A DNA stretch of 64,000 bases from Photobacterium kagoshimensis (GTDB lineage Bacteria > Pseudomonadota > Gammaproteobacteria > Enterobacterales > Vibrionaceae). Shown here one piece after another: positions 16,993-25,232 of this stretch. Location of the stretch: the NCBI RefSeq assembly GCF_050337045.1, contig NZ_JAKJSO010000012.1:264821-328820 (forward strand), written 5' to 3'. Under the pieces are notes generated by a model. The model worked only from the letters and a program-made list of their open reading frames with translations, ran no database searches and was not told where the DNA came from. Position numbers and translations under genes: made by a program. The first letter of the stretch is position 1; each line of letters opens with the position of its first letter.

Positions 16993-17832
16993 CTAAGCAT
17001 GGCTTGGTGCTCGTTTGGCATCAATAAAGCCCAATACGCACCCACTCAGTAAACCGAATAAATGGGCCATATTTGCAATAGACATACCAAAAGGTTCGGC
17101 AAACCCTATGACTAGCCATGCCAACATAAAGACCACATAAGGTTTGGGTAACACTAAACCACGTTCCGGCGCGAGCCAACCTAGCCACCAGATGTAGCCC
17201 ATCAAGGCATACACCACGCCCGATAAGCCACCAAAATTAGGGCCATGTAGCCAAAACTGAGCAAAACCTGAAATGAGAGCAGAAAATAAGAAGACTTGGA
17301 GTAATTTACCACTGCCGCTATGTTGCTCTAGCTGCCCCCCTAAAATCCACCACCACAAACAGTTAAAAACAATATGCAGCGTAGAGAAATGGATCAGCGC
17401 ATGGGAGAAATAGCGCCATAGCTGCCATTCGTCACCTTGCATGGTCGGAAAATGCGTCAGGGCAAAAATAGGCTGGCGGAAGCCTAAGAACCACAAGACA
17501 TAAATGGTGATCACGACCACCATCACCGATAAGCTAAACGGACCTGCTTGGGTTGTGACCATCTTGAGTAAACTGGGGTTCTGATAATAGAACTTAGCAG
17601 TACGGCTTTCCGCCACATCCCATGATGCCGCGGCATAGCGCTTGGCATAAGGATCCGCAATAAACGCAGCCAGTTCAGCTTCCACTTCAACCAAATGCTG
17701 GCTATCAGCAAGCCACAAGGCAAATACCCCTTCAGGCTCTGATGCCATCTGTATGGTGATCCCACGGGAAGCCATATAATCAATAAAGGCTTGCCCTTGA
17801 CGAGGATTAGGAAGTCCAACTAACCGATGCAT
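16993..17832 (-). CDS. glpG: Rhomboid intramembrane serine protease GlpG
   Basis: A 279-residue rhomboid with a soluble N-terminal domain and six membrane helices. The catalytic serine is S204 in GLSGVVYALMG and the histidine H257 in ANMAHLFGLL, three positions later than S201/H254 of E. coli GlpG. The frame is open to 17886 but would overlap glpE; the ATG at 17832 has GGAG upstream and follows the glpE stop by 17 bp. It cleaves membrane proteins within the bilayer. Despite its name and position, a glycerol-phosphate role is not established. Confidence 0.95.
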   Translation of the reverse strand: MHRLVGLPNPRQGQAFIDYMASRGITIQMASEPEGVFALWLADSQHLVEVEAELAAFIADPYAKRYAAASWDVAESRTAKFYYQNPSLLKMVTTQAGPFSLSVMVVVITIYVLWFLGFRQPIFALTHFPTMQGDEWQLWRYFSHALIHFSTLHIVFNCLWWWILGGQLEQHSGSGKLLQVFLFSALISGFAQFWLHGPNFGGLSGVVYALMGYIWWLGWLAPERGLVLPKPYVVFMLAWLVIGFAEPFGMSIANMAHLFGLLSGCVLGFIDAKRAPSHA

Positions 17833-17849
17833 TGCTCTTACTCCACTTT

Positions 17850-18170
17850 TTACTGCTCTTGGGCAGGATAACCTTCTCGGCGCCACGCTTCAAAGCCACC
17901 ATCCATACTATACACCGCATCATACCCTTGATTAATGAGATATTGTGCCGCGCCTTGGCTGCTAATACCGTGGTAGCACATCACAATCACTGGCTGTTCA
18001 AAATCCACTTCATCCATCAGACGTACCATGGTGTCATTGGTGAGGTGAAAAGCGTTATGCGGGTGTGCTTGGCTATGTGATTGGGGATCACGAATATCCA
18101 CCAGCACCGCTTGATCTTGTTGCAACATGCTATAAGCATCCTGCACTGAAATATGTTCAAACTGTTCCAT
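17850..18170 (-). CDS. glpE: Thiosulfate sulfurtransferase GlpE (single-domain rhodanese)
   Basis: A 106-residue single-domain rhodanese. The active-site loop is CYHGISSQGAA, with the catalytic Cys first, followed by the family motif YSMDGGFEAWR. It transfers sulfane sulfur from thiosulfate to cyanide or thiols in vitro; the physiological acceptor, possibly thioredoxin, is uncertain. First gene of the glpE-glpG pair. Its upstream region is the DnaA-box/GATC cluster. Confidence 0.93.
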   Translation of the reverse strand: MEQFEHISVQDAYSMLQQDQAVLVDIRDPQSHSQAHPHNAFHLTNDTMVRLMDEVDFEQPVIVMCYHGISSQGAAQYLINQGYDAVYSMDGGFEAWRREGYPAQEQ

Positions 18171-18350
18171 TCACTTTCTCACTTTCTGTTGAATAGGGTC
18201 TGAATCAAAGATCCGACCGCTTTATTATTAGATCCATAATATGTGACGATCGTCCGTTTTGCGATCATTCCATGGTTACAGCAACGGCTTACCACCCTCG
18301 CCCGCTGTATCTTCTCCAGTTACTCACAGCCTCACACTGACAATATGGGC

Positions 18351-18359
18351 TTATCCACA
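18351..18359 (+). promoter_or_regulatory. Consensus DnaA box
   Basis: TTATCCACA, the exact 9-mer recognised by DnaA; part of the GATC-rich cluster. Confidence 0.75.
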
Positions 18360-18451
18360 CCACACAAGTTGCGCATAAACCCAGCAATGACAAGGTGTTG
18401 ATCGCGTACTGATAGAGCACTCACTGCAAAAGCGATCACAAAGCAACCAAC

Positions 18452-18460
18452 TGTGGAAAA
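18452..18460 (-). promoter_or_regulatory. Relaxed DnaA box
   Basis: TGTGGAAAA, the complement of TTTTCCACA, fits the relaxed consensus TTWTNCACA. A near-match with one mismatch follows at 18464-18472. Confidence 0.5.
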
Positions 18461-18533
18461 GTCTGTGAATTACGTTGATAATGTGGTTTGAAGATTTAGG
18501 ATCCACTATATATAGATTGGATCCATCATAAGC

Positions 18534-18542
18534 TGTGGATAA
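18534..18542 (-). promoter_or_regulatory. Consensus DnaA box, reverse orientation
   Basis: TGTGGATAA, the complement of TTATCCACA. It sits 11 bp after a GATC site, and faces the perfect box at 18351 across 174 bp. Confidence 0.75.
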
Positions 18543-18602
18543 GACGCCGAGTAATGCACAGAGCTACTCACAAATGTGAGGTAACTCCCAAATTTTAGGC
18601 GT

Positions 18603-18627
18603 AAAAAAGCCGGTATCATACCGGCTT
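18603..18627 (-). terminator. Terminator of rpoH
   Basis: Arms AAGCCGGTAT and ATACCGGCTT (18607-18627) with a six-base T-run on the minus strand, 35 bp after the rpoH stop. Confidence 0.88.
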
Positions 18628-18661
18628 CAATTTTATGATGATCAGCTATGCGTGTAAGATC

Positions 18662-19522
18662 CTAGAACAGGTCGCCTACTGCTGCTTTTAGCTTCTTCAT
18701 CGCATTTTTTTCTAACTGACGAATACGCTCTGCAGAAACACTGTACTCATCGGCCAGTTCCTGCAAGGTTGTTTTCTCATCGTCTAACCAACGCGAACGC
18801 ACAATATGTTGGCTTCGTTCATCGAGTGTGGCTAATGCATGCGATAAACGGTTATTAGCGTGCGACTCCCAATTATTCTCTTCATGGCTTAATGCCACAT
18901 CAGACGCTTTGTCTTCTAGGAAATAAACGGGCGCTGTGTAGCCACTGTTACGATCGTCATCTTCAGCTGGCATTTCAAATGTTGGATCTTGCGCAGCTAA
19001 ACGTGATTCCATCTCACGCACTTCAGAAGCTTCAACACCAAGCTGTTCAGCGACCATGTTGACTTCTGCATTGTTAAACCAGCCCAAACGCTTTTTCGCT
19101 TTGCGCAGATTAAAGAACAATTTACGTTGTGCTTTGGTGGTTGCCACTTTCACAATACGCCAGTTACGTAATACGTATTCGTGAATTTCAGCCTTAATCC
19201 AATGCACAGCAAATGAAACTAATCGAACCCCAACTTCTGGGTTGAAGCGTTTCACGGCTTTCATTAAACCTATATTGCCCTCTTGCACCAAATCCGCCAT
19301 AGGTAAACCATAGCCAGAATAACCGCGTGCAATATGAACAACAAAACGCAGGTGCGACATGACGAGTGCTTTCGCTGAATCGATATCACCGTCGTAATGC
19401 AAACGTTCAGCAAGCTCACGTTCACGCTCAGCGGTCAGCATTGGGTAGCCGTTCACGGTCTGGATATAGCTATCCAAACTATCTGCGGAAACCAAAGCCA
19501 TTGAAGACATCGCTTGTGCCAT
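18662..19522 (-). CDS. rpoH: RNA polymerase heat-shock sigma factor RpoH (sigma-32)
   Basis: Group 3 sigma factor of 286 residues. Region 2 contains SHLRFVVHIARGYSGYGLPM and DLVQEGNIGLMKAVKRF; the RpoH-specific box is QRKLFFNLRKAKKR; region 4.2 ends with LQELADEYSVSAERIRQLE. It directs transcription of chaperone and protease genes and is normally controlled by mRNA structure and FtsH/DnaK-mediated turnover. GAGG lies 9 bp before the ATG. It follows the ftsYEX operon, as in E. coli, with a 120-bp gap. Confidence 0.97.
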   Translation of the reverse strand: MAQAMSSMALVSADSLDSYIQTVNGYPMLTAERERELAERLHYDGDIDSAKALVMSHLRFVVHIARGYSGYGLPMADLVQEGNIGLMKAVKRFNPEVGVRLVSFAVHWIKAEIHEYVLRNWRIVKVATTKAQRKLFFNLRKAKKRLGWFNNAEVNMVAEQLGVEASEVREMESRLAAQDPTFEMPAEDDDRNSGYTAPVYFLEDKASDVALSHEENNWESHANNRLSHALATLDERSQHIVRSRWLDDEKTTLQELADEYSVSAERIRQLEKNAMKKLKAAVGDLF

Positions 19523-19644
19523 GTAAAAAACCTCGTGTGTTTTTTATACGAATGAAAAGTTACTTGAACCGCCTATAATGCCTAAAAAGACACCCTGGTT
19601 GCAAGCAAGCTGGGTAAACTACACCAATTATTGACAAAAAAATG

Positions 19645-20571
19645 TCAGACAGGTTCAATTTCTTTCAAATGACGCCCTGCCGATAGGTGCGCAGCCCCTA
19701 AGCCAAGAAACGCTGCCACCATCAATAATATAATGGTTTCATCCCAACTTAAGCCTACTAAACGATAGCTGCTTTCGTATAAACCTGCCAAAGTTGCCAC
19801 TGCACTGTCGAGTAATATGGTCACAATCGCGGTAACAACCCATGCACTAATACCGCCAATCAGGCCGTACCAAACACCGGTATACAGGTAAGGCCGTAAG
19901 ATATATTGATCGGTAGCCCCCACCAATTTCATCACTTGAATTTCGTCTTTTTGATTCAGTACTTGCAAACGTAAGGTGTTACCCACAATCAAGAAAACAG
20001 CAATTAGCATTAAACCAGACACAATCGTTGCTAAGGTAATCGCCAGTTGTTTAATTGCTGCAAGTCGTTGTAACCAATCACTGTCTAATCGCACTTCAGC
20101 AATCGCTGATTCAGTACGTAACTTCGCAGCAAGCGCGGTTGCTTGCGCACTACTTTGCCAGTTTTCAGTCGGACGGATCACCATCACCGCGGGTAATGGG
20201 TTCTCATCTAATAAGCTCAACGCCTGATCAAAGCCTGCATTCTGACGAAATTGCTGTAAGCCTTCATCAGGGGAGATGTACTCCACGCTTTCAATTTCAG
20301 GCCAGCCACGCAATTCGCCTGCCAGTCGGTTCGCCGTCGGCTCTGCCACGCCCTCTTCGATATAGAGGGTGAGTTGGGTTGGGCTTTCCCATGCTTGCGC
20401 CACTAGGGTGACATTTTTCGCCAACAAATAGAAAGTCGCGGGCAAGGTCAGGGCTAACGCCAGTACTGCAAGCGTTAACACATTGCCAAGCGGACGCTTA
20501 AATAAATCTTGTAAGGCCGCAACAGCTTGCTGTTTATGAATCGCAAAGAAACCATGTTTATTACGCGCCAC
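19645..20571 (-). CDS. ftsX: Cell division ABC transporter permease FtsX
   Basis: Membrane subunit of FtsEX (308 residues, four helices). It has a periplasmic domain after the first helix (GVAEPTANRLAGELRGWPEIE) and the family tract LRLQVLNQKDEIQVMKLVGA. FtsEX activates cell-wall hydrolysis at the septum through EnvC-type partners. The GTG start lies inside the end of ftsE (11-bp overlap), which implies translational coupling. Last gene of ftsY-ftsE-ftsX. Confidence 0.95.
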   Translation of the reverse strand: MARNKHGFFAIHKQQAVAALQDLFKRPLGNVLTLAVLALALTLPATFYLLAKNVTLVAQAWESPTQLTLYIEEGVAEPTANRLAGELRGWPEIESVEYISPDEGLQQFRQNAGFDQALSLLDENPLPAVMVIRPTENWQSSAQATALAAKLRTESAIAEVRLDSDWLQRLAAIKQLAITLATIVSGLMLIAVFLIVGNTLRLQVLNQKDEIQVMKLVGATDQYILRPYLYTGVWYGLIGGISAWVVTAIVTILLDSAVATLAGLYESSYRLVGLSWDETIILLMVAAFLGLGAAHLSAGRHLKEIEPV

Positions 20572-21235
20572 GAGTCAGCTCCCTTAAACAACCTTGTTGC
20601 AAATCAAGTCGACGATAGTTTCGTGAATTTAGCAGCGATGTATCATGGGTTGCCATTAATACACTCACGCCAACTCGGTTAAATTCTTCAAATAAATCCA
20701 TCACTTGCTGTGATAGCGCTGCATCGAGATTACCGGTTGGTTCATCAGCTAATAGCAGCATAGGTTTATTCACAACCGCACGAGCAATGCCGACGCGCTG
20801 TTGTTCACCGCCCGACAGTTGGAGCGGTAGGCAGCGGGCTTTATCCAACAAGCCCACTTTATCTAATGCGGCTGAAACACGACGTTTAATATCGGTTTCA
20901 GATGCTTGATTGATCCTTAACGGCAAGGCCACATTGTCGTAGACAGTACGATCAAGCAAGAGCTTATGATCTTGGAAAATCATACCAATGTTACGACGCA
21001 AAAACGGGATATCCTTGTTAGGTAGACGACTAATATCGTAGTCGTTAAAGAAGATCTTACCGTCATTTGGTCGCTCAATGGCGCAAATCAATTTCAGCAG
21101 GGTACTTTTACCAGCCCCTGAATGGCCTGTTAGGAATGCCATATCGCTCTTTTGCAGATGAAAATCTACTTTTTGTAAGGCAGGACTGCCGCCACCGCCA
21201 CGATATACTTTACTTACCTGCTGAAATCGAATCAC
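20561..21235 (-). CDS. ftsE: Cell division ATP-binding protein FtsE
   Basis: Cytoplasmic ATPase of FtsEX, 224 residues. Walker A is GHSGAGKSTLL, the Q-loop lies in IGMIFQDHKLL, the ABC signature is LSGGEQQRVGIARA and Walker B is MLLLADEPTGNLD. The start codon is GTG, 3 bp after the ftsY stop. The family links ATP hydrolysis to periplasmic amidase activation during division. Confidence 0.96.
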   Translation of the reverse strand: MIRFQQVSKVYRGGGGSPALQKVDFHLQKSDMAFLTGHSGAGKSTLLKLICAIERPNDGKIFFNDYDISRLPNKDIPFLRRNIGMIFQDHKLLLDRTVYDNVALPLRINQASETDIKRRVSAALDKVGLLDKARCLPLQLSGGEQQRVGIARAVVNKPMLLLADEPTGNLDAALSQQVMDLFEEFNRVGVSVLMATHDTSLLNSRNYRRLDLQQGCLRELTRGA

Positions 21236-21238
21236 GAA

Positions 21239-22570
21239 TTAACCCTCGTCACTAAATAGCGCTTCAATAAACTCATCGGCGGCAAATGGACGTAAATCAT
21301 CAATGCCTTCACCAATACCAATGTAGCGGATTGGAATGTTAAATTGATCAGCAATGGCGAAAATCACCCCACCTTTTGCCGTACCATCAAGTTTTGACAA
21401 TGTAATGCCCGATACCGGTGCTACATCACTAAACAGCTTCGCTTGGCTAATCGCATTTTGGCCAGTGCCCGCATCAACGGTTAGCATGATTTCATGCGGT
21501 GCTTCCGGATCCACTTTCTTCATTACGCGTACAATTTTGCGTAACTCTTCCATTAAGTGGCCTTTGTTCTGCAAACGACCAGCCGTATCCGCAATCACAA
21601 CATCGACATTTTTCGCTTTGGCTGATTCAATCGCATCAAAAATCACCGACGCGCTATCCGCGCCAGTATGTTGGGCAACAACAGGGACGTTATTACGCTC
21701 ACCCCACACTTGAAGTTGCTCTACCGCAGCCGCACGGAAAGTATCACCTGCCGCTAGCATGACAGACTTGCCTTCGCGCTCAAATTGCTTCGCCAGTTTA
21801 CCGATTGTGGTGGTTTTACCCACACCGTTAACACCGACCATCAAAATAACAAACGGTTTTTTAGTGGTGTCGATCACTAGCGGTTGTTCCACTTTCGCCA
21901 ACATCTCACTTAACTCTTCACGAAGTTGGCCGTAGAGCGCTTCACCGTCTTTCAAATCTTTACGGCTGGCACGATCGGTTAAGTTCTCAATGATTTTAAC
22001 CGTGGTATCCATACCCACATCGGCAATCAGTAATTGCTCTTCCAGCTCTTCATAGAGCTCATCATCAATTTTCTTACCACTGAAAAGATCAAAAAAGCCA
22101 GAACCGAAGTTCATTTTAGTTTTCTTTAACCCGCGCATGAGACGCGCAAAAAAGCCCTCACTCTTTGGCTTTTCTTGCTCATGCACTTCAGCTTCAGCTG
22201 CTTTGGCTGCGGCCTGTGCTTCTGCTTCTTCCGTCGCTTTGGCTACGGCTTGCGCTTCTGCTTCTTCCGCCGCTTTGGCTACGGCTTGCGCTTCTGCTTC
22301 TTCTGCCGCTTTGGCTGCGGCCTGTGCTTCTGCTTCTTCCGCCGCTTTGGCTGCGGCCTGTGCTTCTGCTTCTTCCGCCGCTTTGGTTGCGGCCTGTGCT
22401 TCTTCCGCCGCTTTTACTGCAGCTTGCGCCTCAGTATCTGCCGCCGTTTGGGTATCCGTTTCTTGGTGCGCAGTTTCGTCTACAGCGGGTTGTTCAACAT
22501 GTGATTCTGCTTTTTCTTCAGAACCAAATCCTAGCCACGAAAATAAACCGCGTTTCTTTTTTTCTGCCAT
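21239..22570 (-). CDS. ftsY: Signal recognition particle receptor FtsY
   Basis: SRP receptor GTPase that docks translating ribosomes at the membrane. The protein begins KKKRGLFSWLGFG, then an acidic A domain made largely of 12-residue repeats of the AEEAEAQAAAKA type, then the N domain (GFFARLMRGLKKTKMNFGSG) and the G domain with GVNGVGKTTTIGKLA, DTAGR and TLSKLDGTAKGG. The ATG at 22570 (AGGA 7 bp upstream) is preferred over an in-frame TTG two codons earlier. First gene of the ftsYEX operon. The acidic A domain normally varies in length between species. Confidence 0.96.
   Translation of the reverse strand: MAEKKKRGLFSWLGFGSEEKAESHVEQPAVDETAHQETDTQTAADTEAQAAVKAAEEAQAATKAAEEAEAQAAAKAAEEAEAQAAAKAAEEAEAQAVAKAAEEAEAQAVAKATEEAEAQAAAKAAEAEVHEQEKPKSEGFFARLMRGLKKTKMNFGSGFFDLFSGKKIDDELYEELEEQLLIADVGMDTTVKIIENLTDRASRKDLKDGEALYGQLREELSEMLAKVEQPLVIDTTKKPFVILMVGVNGVGKTTTIGKLAKQFEREGKSVMLAAGDTFRAAAVEQLQVWGERNNVPVVAQHTGADSASVIFDAIESAKAKNVDVVIADTAGRLQNKGHLMEELRKIVRVMKKVDPEAPHEIMLTVDAGTGQNAISQAKLFSDVAPVSGITLSKLDGTAKGGVIFAIADQFNIPIRYIGIGEGIDDLRPFAADEFIEALFSDEG
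22200..22409. repeat. 36-bp tandem repeat within ftsY
   Basis: Five consecutive 36-bp units (22200-22379) plus one shortened 30-bp unit (22380-22409). Each begins GCTTTGG on the plus strand and encodes 12 acidic/alanine-rich residues on the minus strand. Units 4 and 5 are identical at DNA level and the others differ by a few bases, which is compatible with expansion by slippage or unequal recombination. Confidence 0.9.
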
Positions 22571-22770
22571 TGGCAAATCCTACAGCTTGATTGGTACAAT
22601 TATCATAATGTCAGCCTGTTGAGTTAAAACTTAACTCATGGCCATTTCGTTCATTTACCCCTGACTCGCAGTGAGAGATAAGCAAACGAAATAGTCATGG
22701 TGTTAATGTGGCTAATTTGCCACCGAAAAACAGGTGTATACTATCATTTTCTGAACGGTCGACGAAATTT

Positions 22771-23373
22771 ATGACGAGACACAAGCAACAATCAGGGCGA
22801 AATCAACAAAATAACCGCCAAACAGGATTCGTCAGAATCATCAGCGGCCGCTGGCGTGGACGAAAACTTCCTGTTCATGATGTTGAAGGGCTGCGTCCAA
22901 CGACTGATCGAGTCAAAGAAACGGTTTTTAACTGGTTGGCACAAGACTTATACCAAGCAAAATGTTTAGACCTTTTTGCAGGTAGTGGCGGCCTTGGGTT
23001 TGAAGCGCTCTCGCGTGGAGCTGACAGCCTGACATTATTAGAGCTAGACAGCAAAGCCGCCAACCAAATCAAACAAAACTTGGCGACGATTGGCGCTGAC
23101 AATGCCACGCTACACAATACTGATGCGCTGAAATTTTTGGCTCAGCCAGGCACCCCGCACGATGTGGTGTTTATTGATCCCCCCTTTCGTAAGGATTTGA
23201 TCGCGAGTGTGATTGAATTACTCGAAACCAATGGCTGGTTAACACCACAAGCCATGATTTATATCGAAACAGAAAAGGAACTGGGCGACTTACCGACTCC
23301 TGATCATTGGCATCTCCACCGTGAGAAAACCGCAGGTCAAGTCAGCTATCGCTTATTTGAAAGAGAGGAATAA
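22771..23373 (+). CDS. rsmD: 16S rRNA (guanine966-N2)-methyltransferase RsmD
   Basis: SAM-dependent methyltransferase of 200 residues that modifies G966 of 16S rRNA. Motifs: RIISGRWRGRKLPV near the N terminus, the SAM site CLDLFAGSGGLGFEALSRGA and the catalytic DPPF in VVFIDPPFRKD. The frame extends upstream to 22708, but the ATG at 22771 gives the normal family length. Divergent from ftsY, as in E. coli. The stop overlaps the next start (TAATG). Confidence 0.94.
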   Translation: MTRHKQQSGRNQQNNRQTGFVRIISGRWRGRKLPVHDVEGLRPTTDRVKETVFNWLAQDLYQAKCLDLFAGSGGLGFEALSRGADSLTLLELDSKAANQIKQNLATIGADNATLHNTDALKFLAQPGTPHDVVFIDPPFRKDLIASVIELLETNGWLTPQAMIYIETEKELGDLPTPDHWHLHREKTAGQVSYRLFEREE

Positions 23374-23639
23374 TGAAAACATTACTACTGCTGGCTAAAG
23401 TAGCAATTGGGTTTGTATGGCTAGTACTCGCCATTAACATTTTTCACCCGTTTCCAGGGGTAACGGCGATTGTGCTGTATATCATGACAGGCTTCTTATT
23501 CATGATGCATGGCGTGCAAGCACTGATGTTCATTGGTGCCTTTGGCGATAAAGTCCCGATGAGCAAATGGGAAAAGTGGTCGATTTTGTTTTTCGGCATT
23601 TTTGCTCTACTTGATATTCGTCGCAAGCACATGATGTAA
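23373..23639 (+). CDS. DUF1145 family membrane protein (YhhL-like)
   Basis: An 88-residue protein with three predicted helices (LLLLAKVAIGFVWLVLAIN, VLYIMTGFLFMMHGVQALMF and WSILFFGIFALLDI). It resembles DUF1145/YhhL, which follows rsmD in E. coli as well. GAGAGGA lies just before the ATG and the start overlaps the rsmD stop, so the two form an operon. Function unknown. Confidence 0.85.
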   Translation: MKTLLLLAKVAIGFVWLVLAINIFHPFPGVTAIVLYIMTGFLFMMHGVQALMFIGAFGDKVPMSKWEKWSILFFGIFALLDIRRKHMM

Positions 23640-23673
23640 CCTCATCACTTACTGGCGCAAAATACCCAGATAC

Positions 23674-23703
23674 AAAAAAGGCGGCTGATTAGCCGCCTTT
23701 TTT
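23674..23703 (+). terminator. Bidirectional terminator after rsmD-DUF1145
   Basis: Perfect arms AAAAAAGGCGGCT and AGCCGCCTTTTTT around GATT. It can terminate both this operon and the converging MarC-family gene. Confidence 0.9.
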
Positions 23704-23758
23704 CTATTTATCGCCATTTAGCTGCAATTTTGCGTTACTTAACAGCTGTTAGCAGCTA

Positions 23759-24352
23759 TTACACCCCAATCTGCAGGTATGAACGAATACCGTCTAAGAA
23801 CATTTGGGTTGCCATCATGATCAATAACAAGCCCATCAAACGCTCGATAGCTTTTAAGCCTCGCTCACCTAAGATGCGGTTAAATACTTCATAGAACATC
23901 AAGACAATAAACGTCGCGCCCCAGGCTAATAGTACCGACAACGCCCAATCCCAAGTTCGGGTTGGATCTTGATTTGATAGTAATAGCAATGAGGCCAGCA
24001 CCGACGGTCCAGCAATCATTGGAATGGCCATTGGCACTAGAAAAGGCTCTTCACCTGCCGCTAGCCCTGTGACACCGCCCGGTTGCGGGAAGATCATTCT
24101 AATGGCAATTAAGAACAGAATAATACCGCCTGAGATGCTCACGGTTTCCGTTGATACGTGCAAGAAAGCCAACATCTGTTTACCGCCAAATAAAAACAGC
24201 AGCAAAATAATCAACGCAAAACACAATTCCCGCACCATAATGAGACGTCGACGTTTCGGCTCAATATGCCGTAGGATCGACAACATTACTGGCAGATTAC
24301 CCAGCGGATCCATGATTAAAAATAACATGACCGCCGCAGATATAATTTCCAC
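23759..24352 (-). CDS. MarC/YhgN family integral membrane protein
   Basis: A 197-residue, six-helix protein of the MarC/UPF0056 family, the same length as E. coli YhgN. Family motifs are MDPLGNLPVMLSILRHIEP at the N terminus and PMAIPMIAGPSVLASLLLL in the middle. The start codon is GTG with TGAGG upstream. Members are predicted inner-membrane transporters. The link to multiple antibiotic resistance was withdrawn for MarC, so no function is assigned. Confidence 0.9.
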   Translation of the reverse strand: MEIISAAVMLFLIMDPLGNLPVMLSILRHIEPKRRRLIMVRELCFALIILLLFLFGGKQMLAFLHVSTETVSISGGIILFLIAIRMIFPQPGGVTGLAAGEEPFLVPMAIPMIAGPSVLASLLLLSNQDPTRTWDWALSVLLAWGATFIVLMFYEVFNRILGERGLKAIERLMGLLLIMMATQMFLDGIRSYLQIGV

Positions 24353-24504
24353 AGGCAGACCTCAGTTGAGAGTAGTAAGTATGTATTAGTAGATATAGGC
24401 GTTGTCAGCCGGACGGCTGAAGAAAGCGCGGGAGGAGTATAACAAACGAACAATTAGGAGGCGATTAAAACCACCTCCATAAACGTATTTATTCTATTAA
24501 TTTT

Positions 24505-24747
24505 TTAATGGCTACACATACGATCACGGTTAGCCATAATCTTGTCGCCATCTTGAATAACTTTGCGGCGATCAAGCAAGAAGGTTAGCAATGCATCAAA
24601 GGTTAGATCTTGAAGGCTACATGTATGGAAGCGAACTTCCTCACCATACTGGGTGACTACCGCTTGGCGTAGTGAGGCCAGCGTAAAGTCTGCACCGTCT
24701 TCAAGCAGCATATTAAGGACATTGTGGGCGTGAACAGATTCAGTCAT
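24505..24747 (-). CDS. YecH family small metal-binding-like protein
   Basis: An 80-residue protein matching the YecH/DUF2492 family. It begins ESVHAHNVLNMLLE, has the block GEEVRFHTCSLQDLT and ends in MANRDRMCSH. Conserved His and Cys residues at both ends suggest metal binding (inference). Single gene, spaced more than 100 bp from both neighbours. Confidence 0.85.
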   Translation of the reverse strand: MTESVHAHNVLNMLLEDGADFTLASLRQAVVTQYGEEVRFHTCSLQDLTFDALLTFLLDRRKVIQDGDKIMANRDRMCSH

Positions 24748-24856
24748 GTGGGATTCTCAGTAATGATGATAACGAATAGCACCATTACAGCATATATTCA
24801 GGCTGCGATGTTGACCCAAAACAAATAAGTGCATTTAAAATACACCTTAATCAATT

Positions 24857-25189
24857 CTACTCTGTCTTGATCAATAGCAAAGGATCACAGCCGCACTGCC
24901 AGCACAGTTCAAATTGCGCTTCATTGATCTCATTACATTGTGCGCACTGCCATGCTTGGCCATTTTGGCTCTGTTCATAGCGTTGTAAAATCGAGCTCGC
25001 TTGGGGCATATCAGGCTCATCAACCCACAAACTCACCTCTACCACATCAGCAGGTAGTTCACCTGCCGCTGACGATAAGTTTTCGCCCGTCAGCTTCACC
25101 GCAATATGATCACTTTCCAGCAAACCTTTTAGACAGTGAGCTTCCAAGTTATTAGCGGCTCGATACGCAATCACCCAATGTACAGACAT
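24857..25189 (-). CDS. DUF2007 domain protein with C-terminal zinc-ribbon
   Basis: A 110-residue protein. Residues ~5-70 resemble DUF2007 (HCLKGLLESDHIAVKLTGE, putative signal transduction). The tail WQCAQCNEINEAQFELCWQC has the WxCx2C-x10-Cx2C spacing of RanBP2-type zinc fingers. AAGG precedes the ATG. It is 44 bp from the YhhN-family gene, possibly in the same transcript. Function unknown. Confidence 0.8.
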   Translation of the reverse strand: MSVHWVIAYRAANNLEAHCLKGLLESDHIAVKLTGENLSSAAGELPADVVEVSLWVDEPDMPQASSILQRYEQSQNGQAWQCAQCNEINEAQFELCWQCGCDPLLLIKTE

Positions 25190-25232
25190 CTATCTACCTT
25201 TATCTTTCCGCAAATACACCCAGATAACCTAA

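Larger units (their letters stand above)
18210..18661. promoter_or_regulatory. GATC-rich cluster with DnaA boxes (candidate DnaA/SeqA locus)
   Basis: Intergenic region between rpoH and glpE. I count ten GATC sites in ~450 bp (first bases 18210, 18231, 18248, 18263, 18400, 18434, 18500, 18520, 18640, 18658), against about two expected by chance. It also has two perfect DnaA boxes in opposite orientations and one relaxed box. Two GGATCC sites flank an AT-rich tract at 18504-18518. The makeup resembles oriC, datA or DARS-type elements; the function is inferred only. Confidence 0.55.

Noticed and set aside
18210..18661. The main chromosomal replication origin
   Set aside because: Neighbouring genes (rpoH, glpE) are not the mnmG/mioC/dnaA context of oriC in this family, and I see no set of AT-rich 13-mers. 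Kept only as an oriC-like control locus.
22137..22622. Long Ala/Ser/Cys- or Leu-rich open frames opposite ftsY
   Set aside because: They arise from the 36-bp repeat read on the wrong strand; the FtsY frame explains the sequence.
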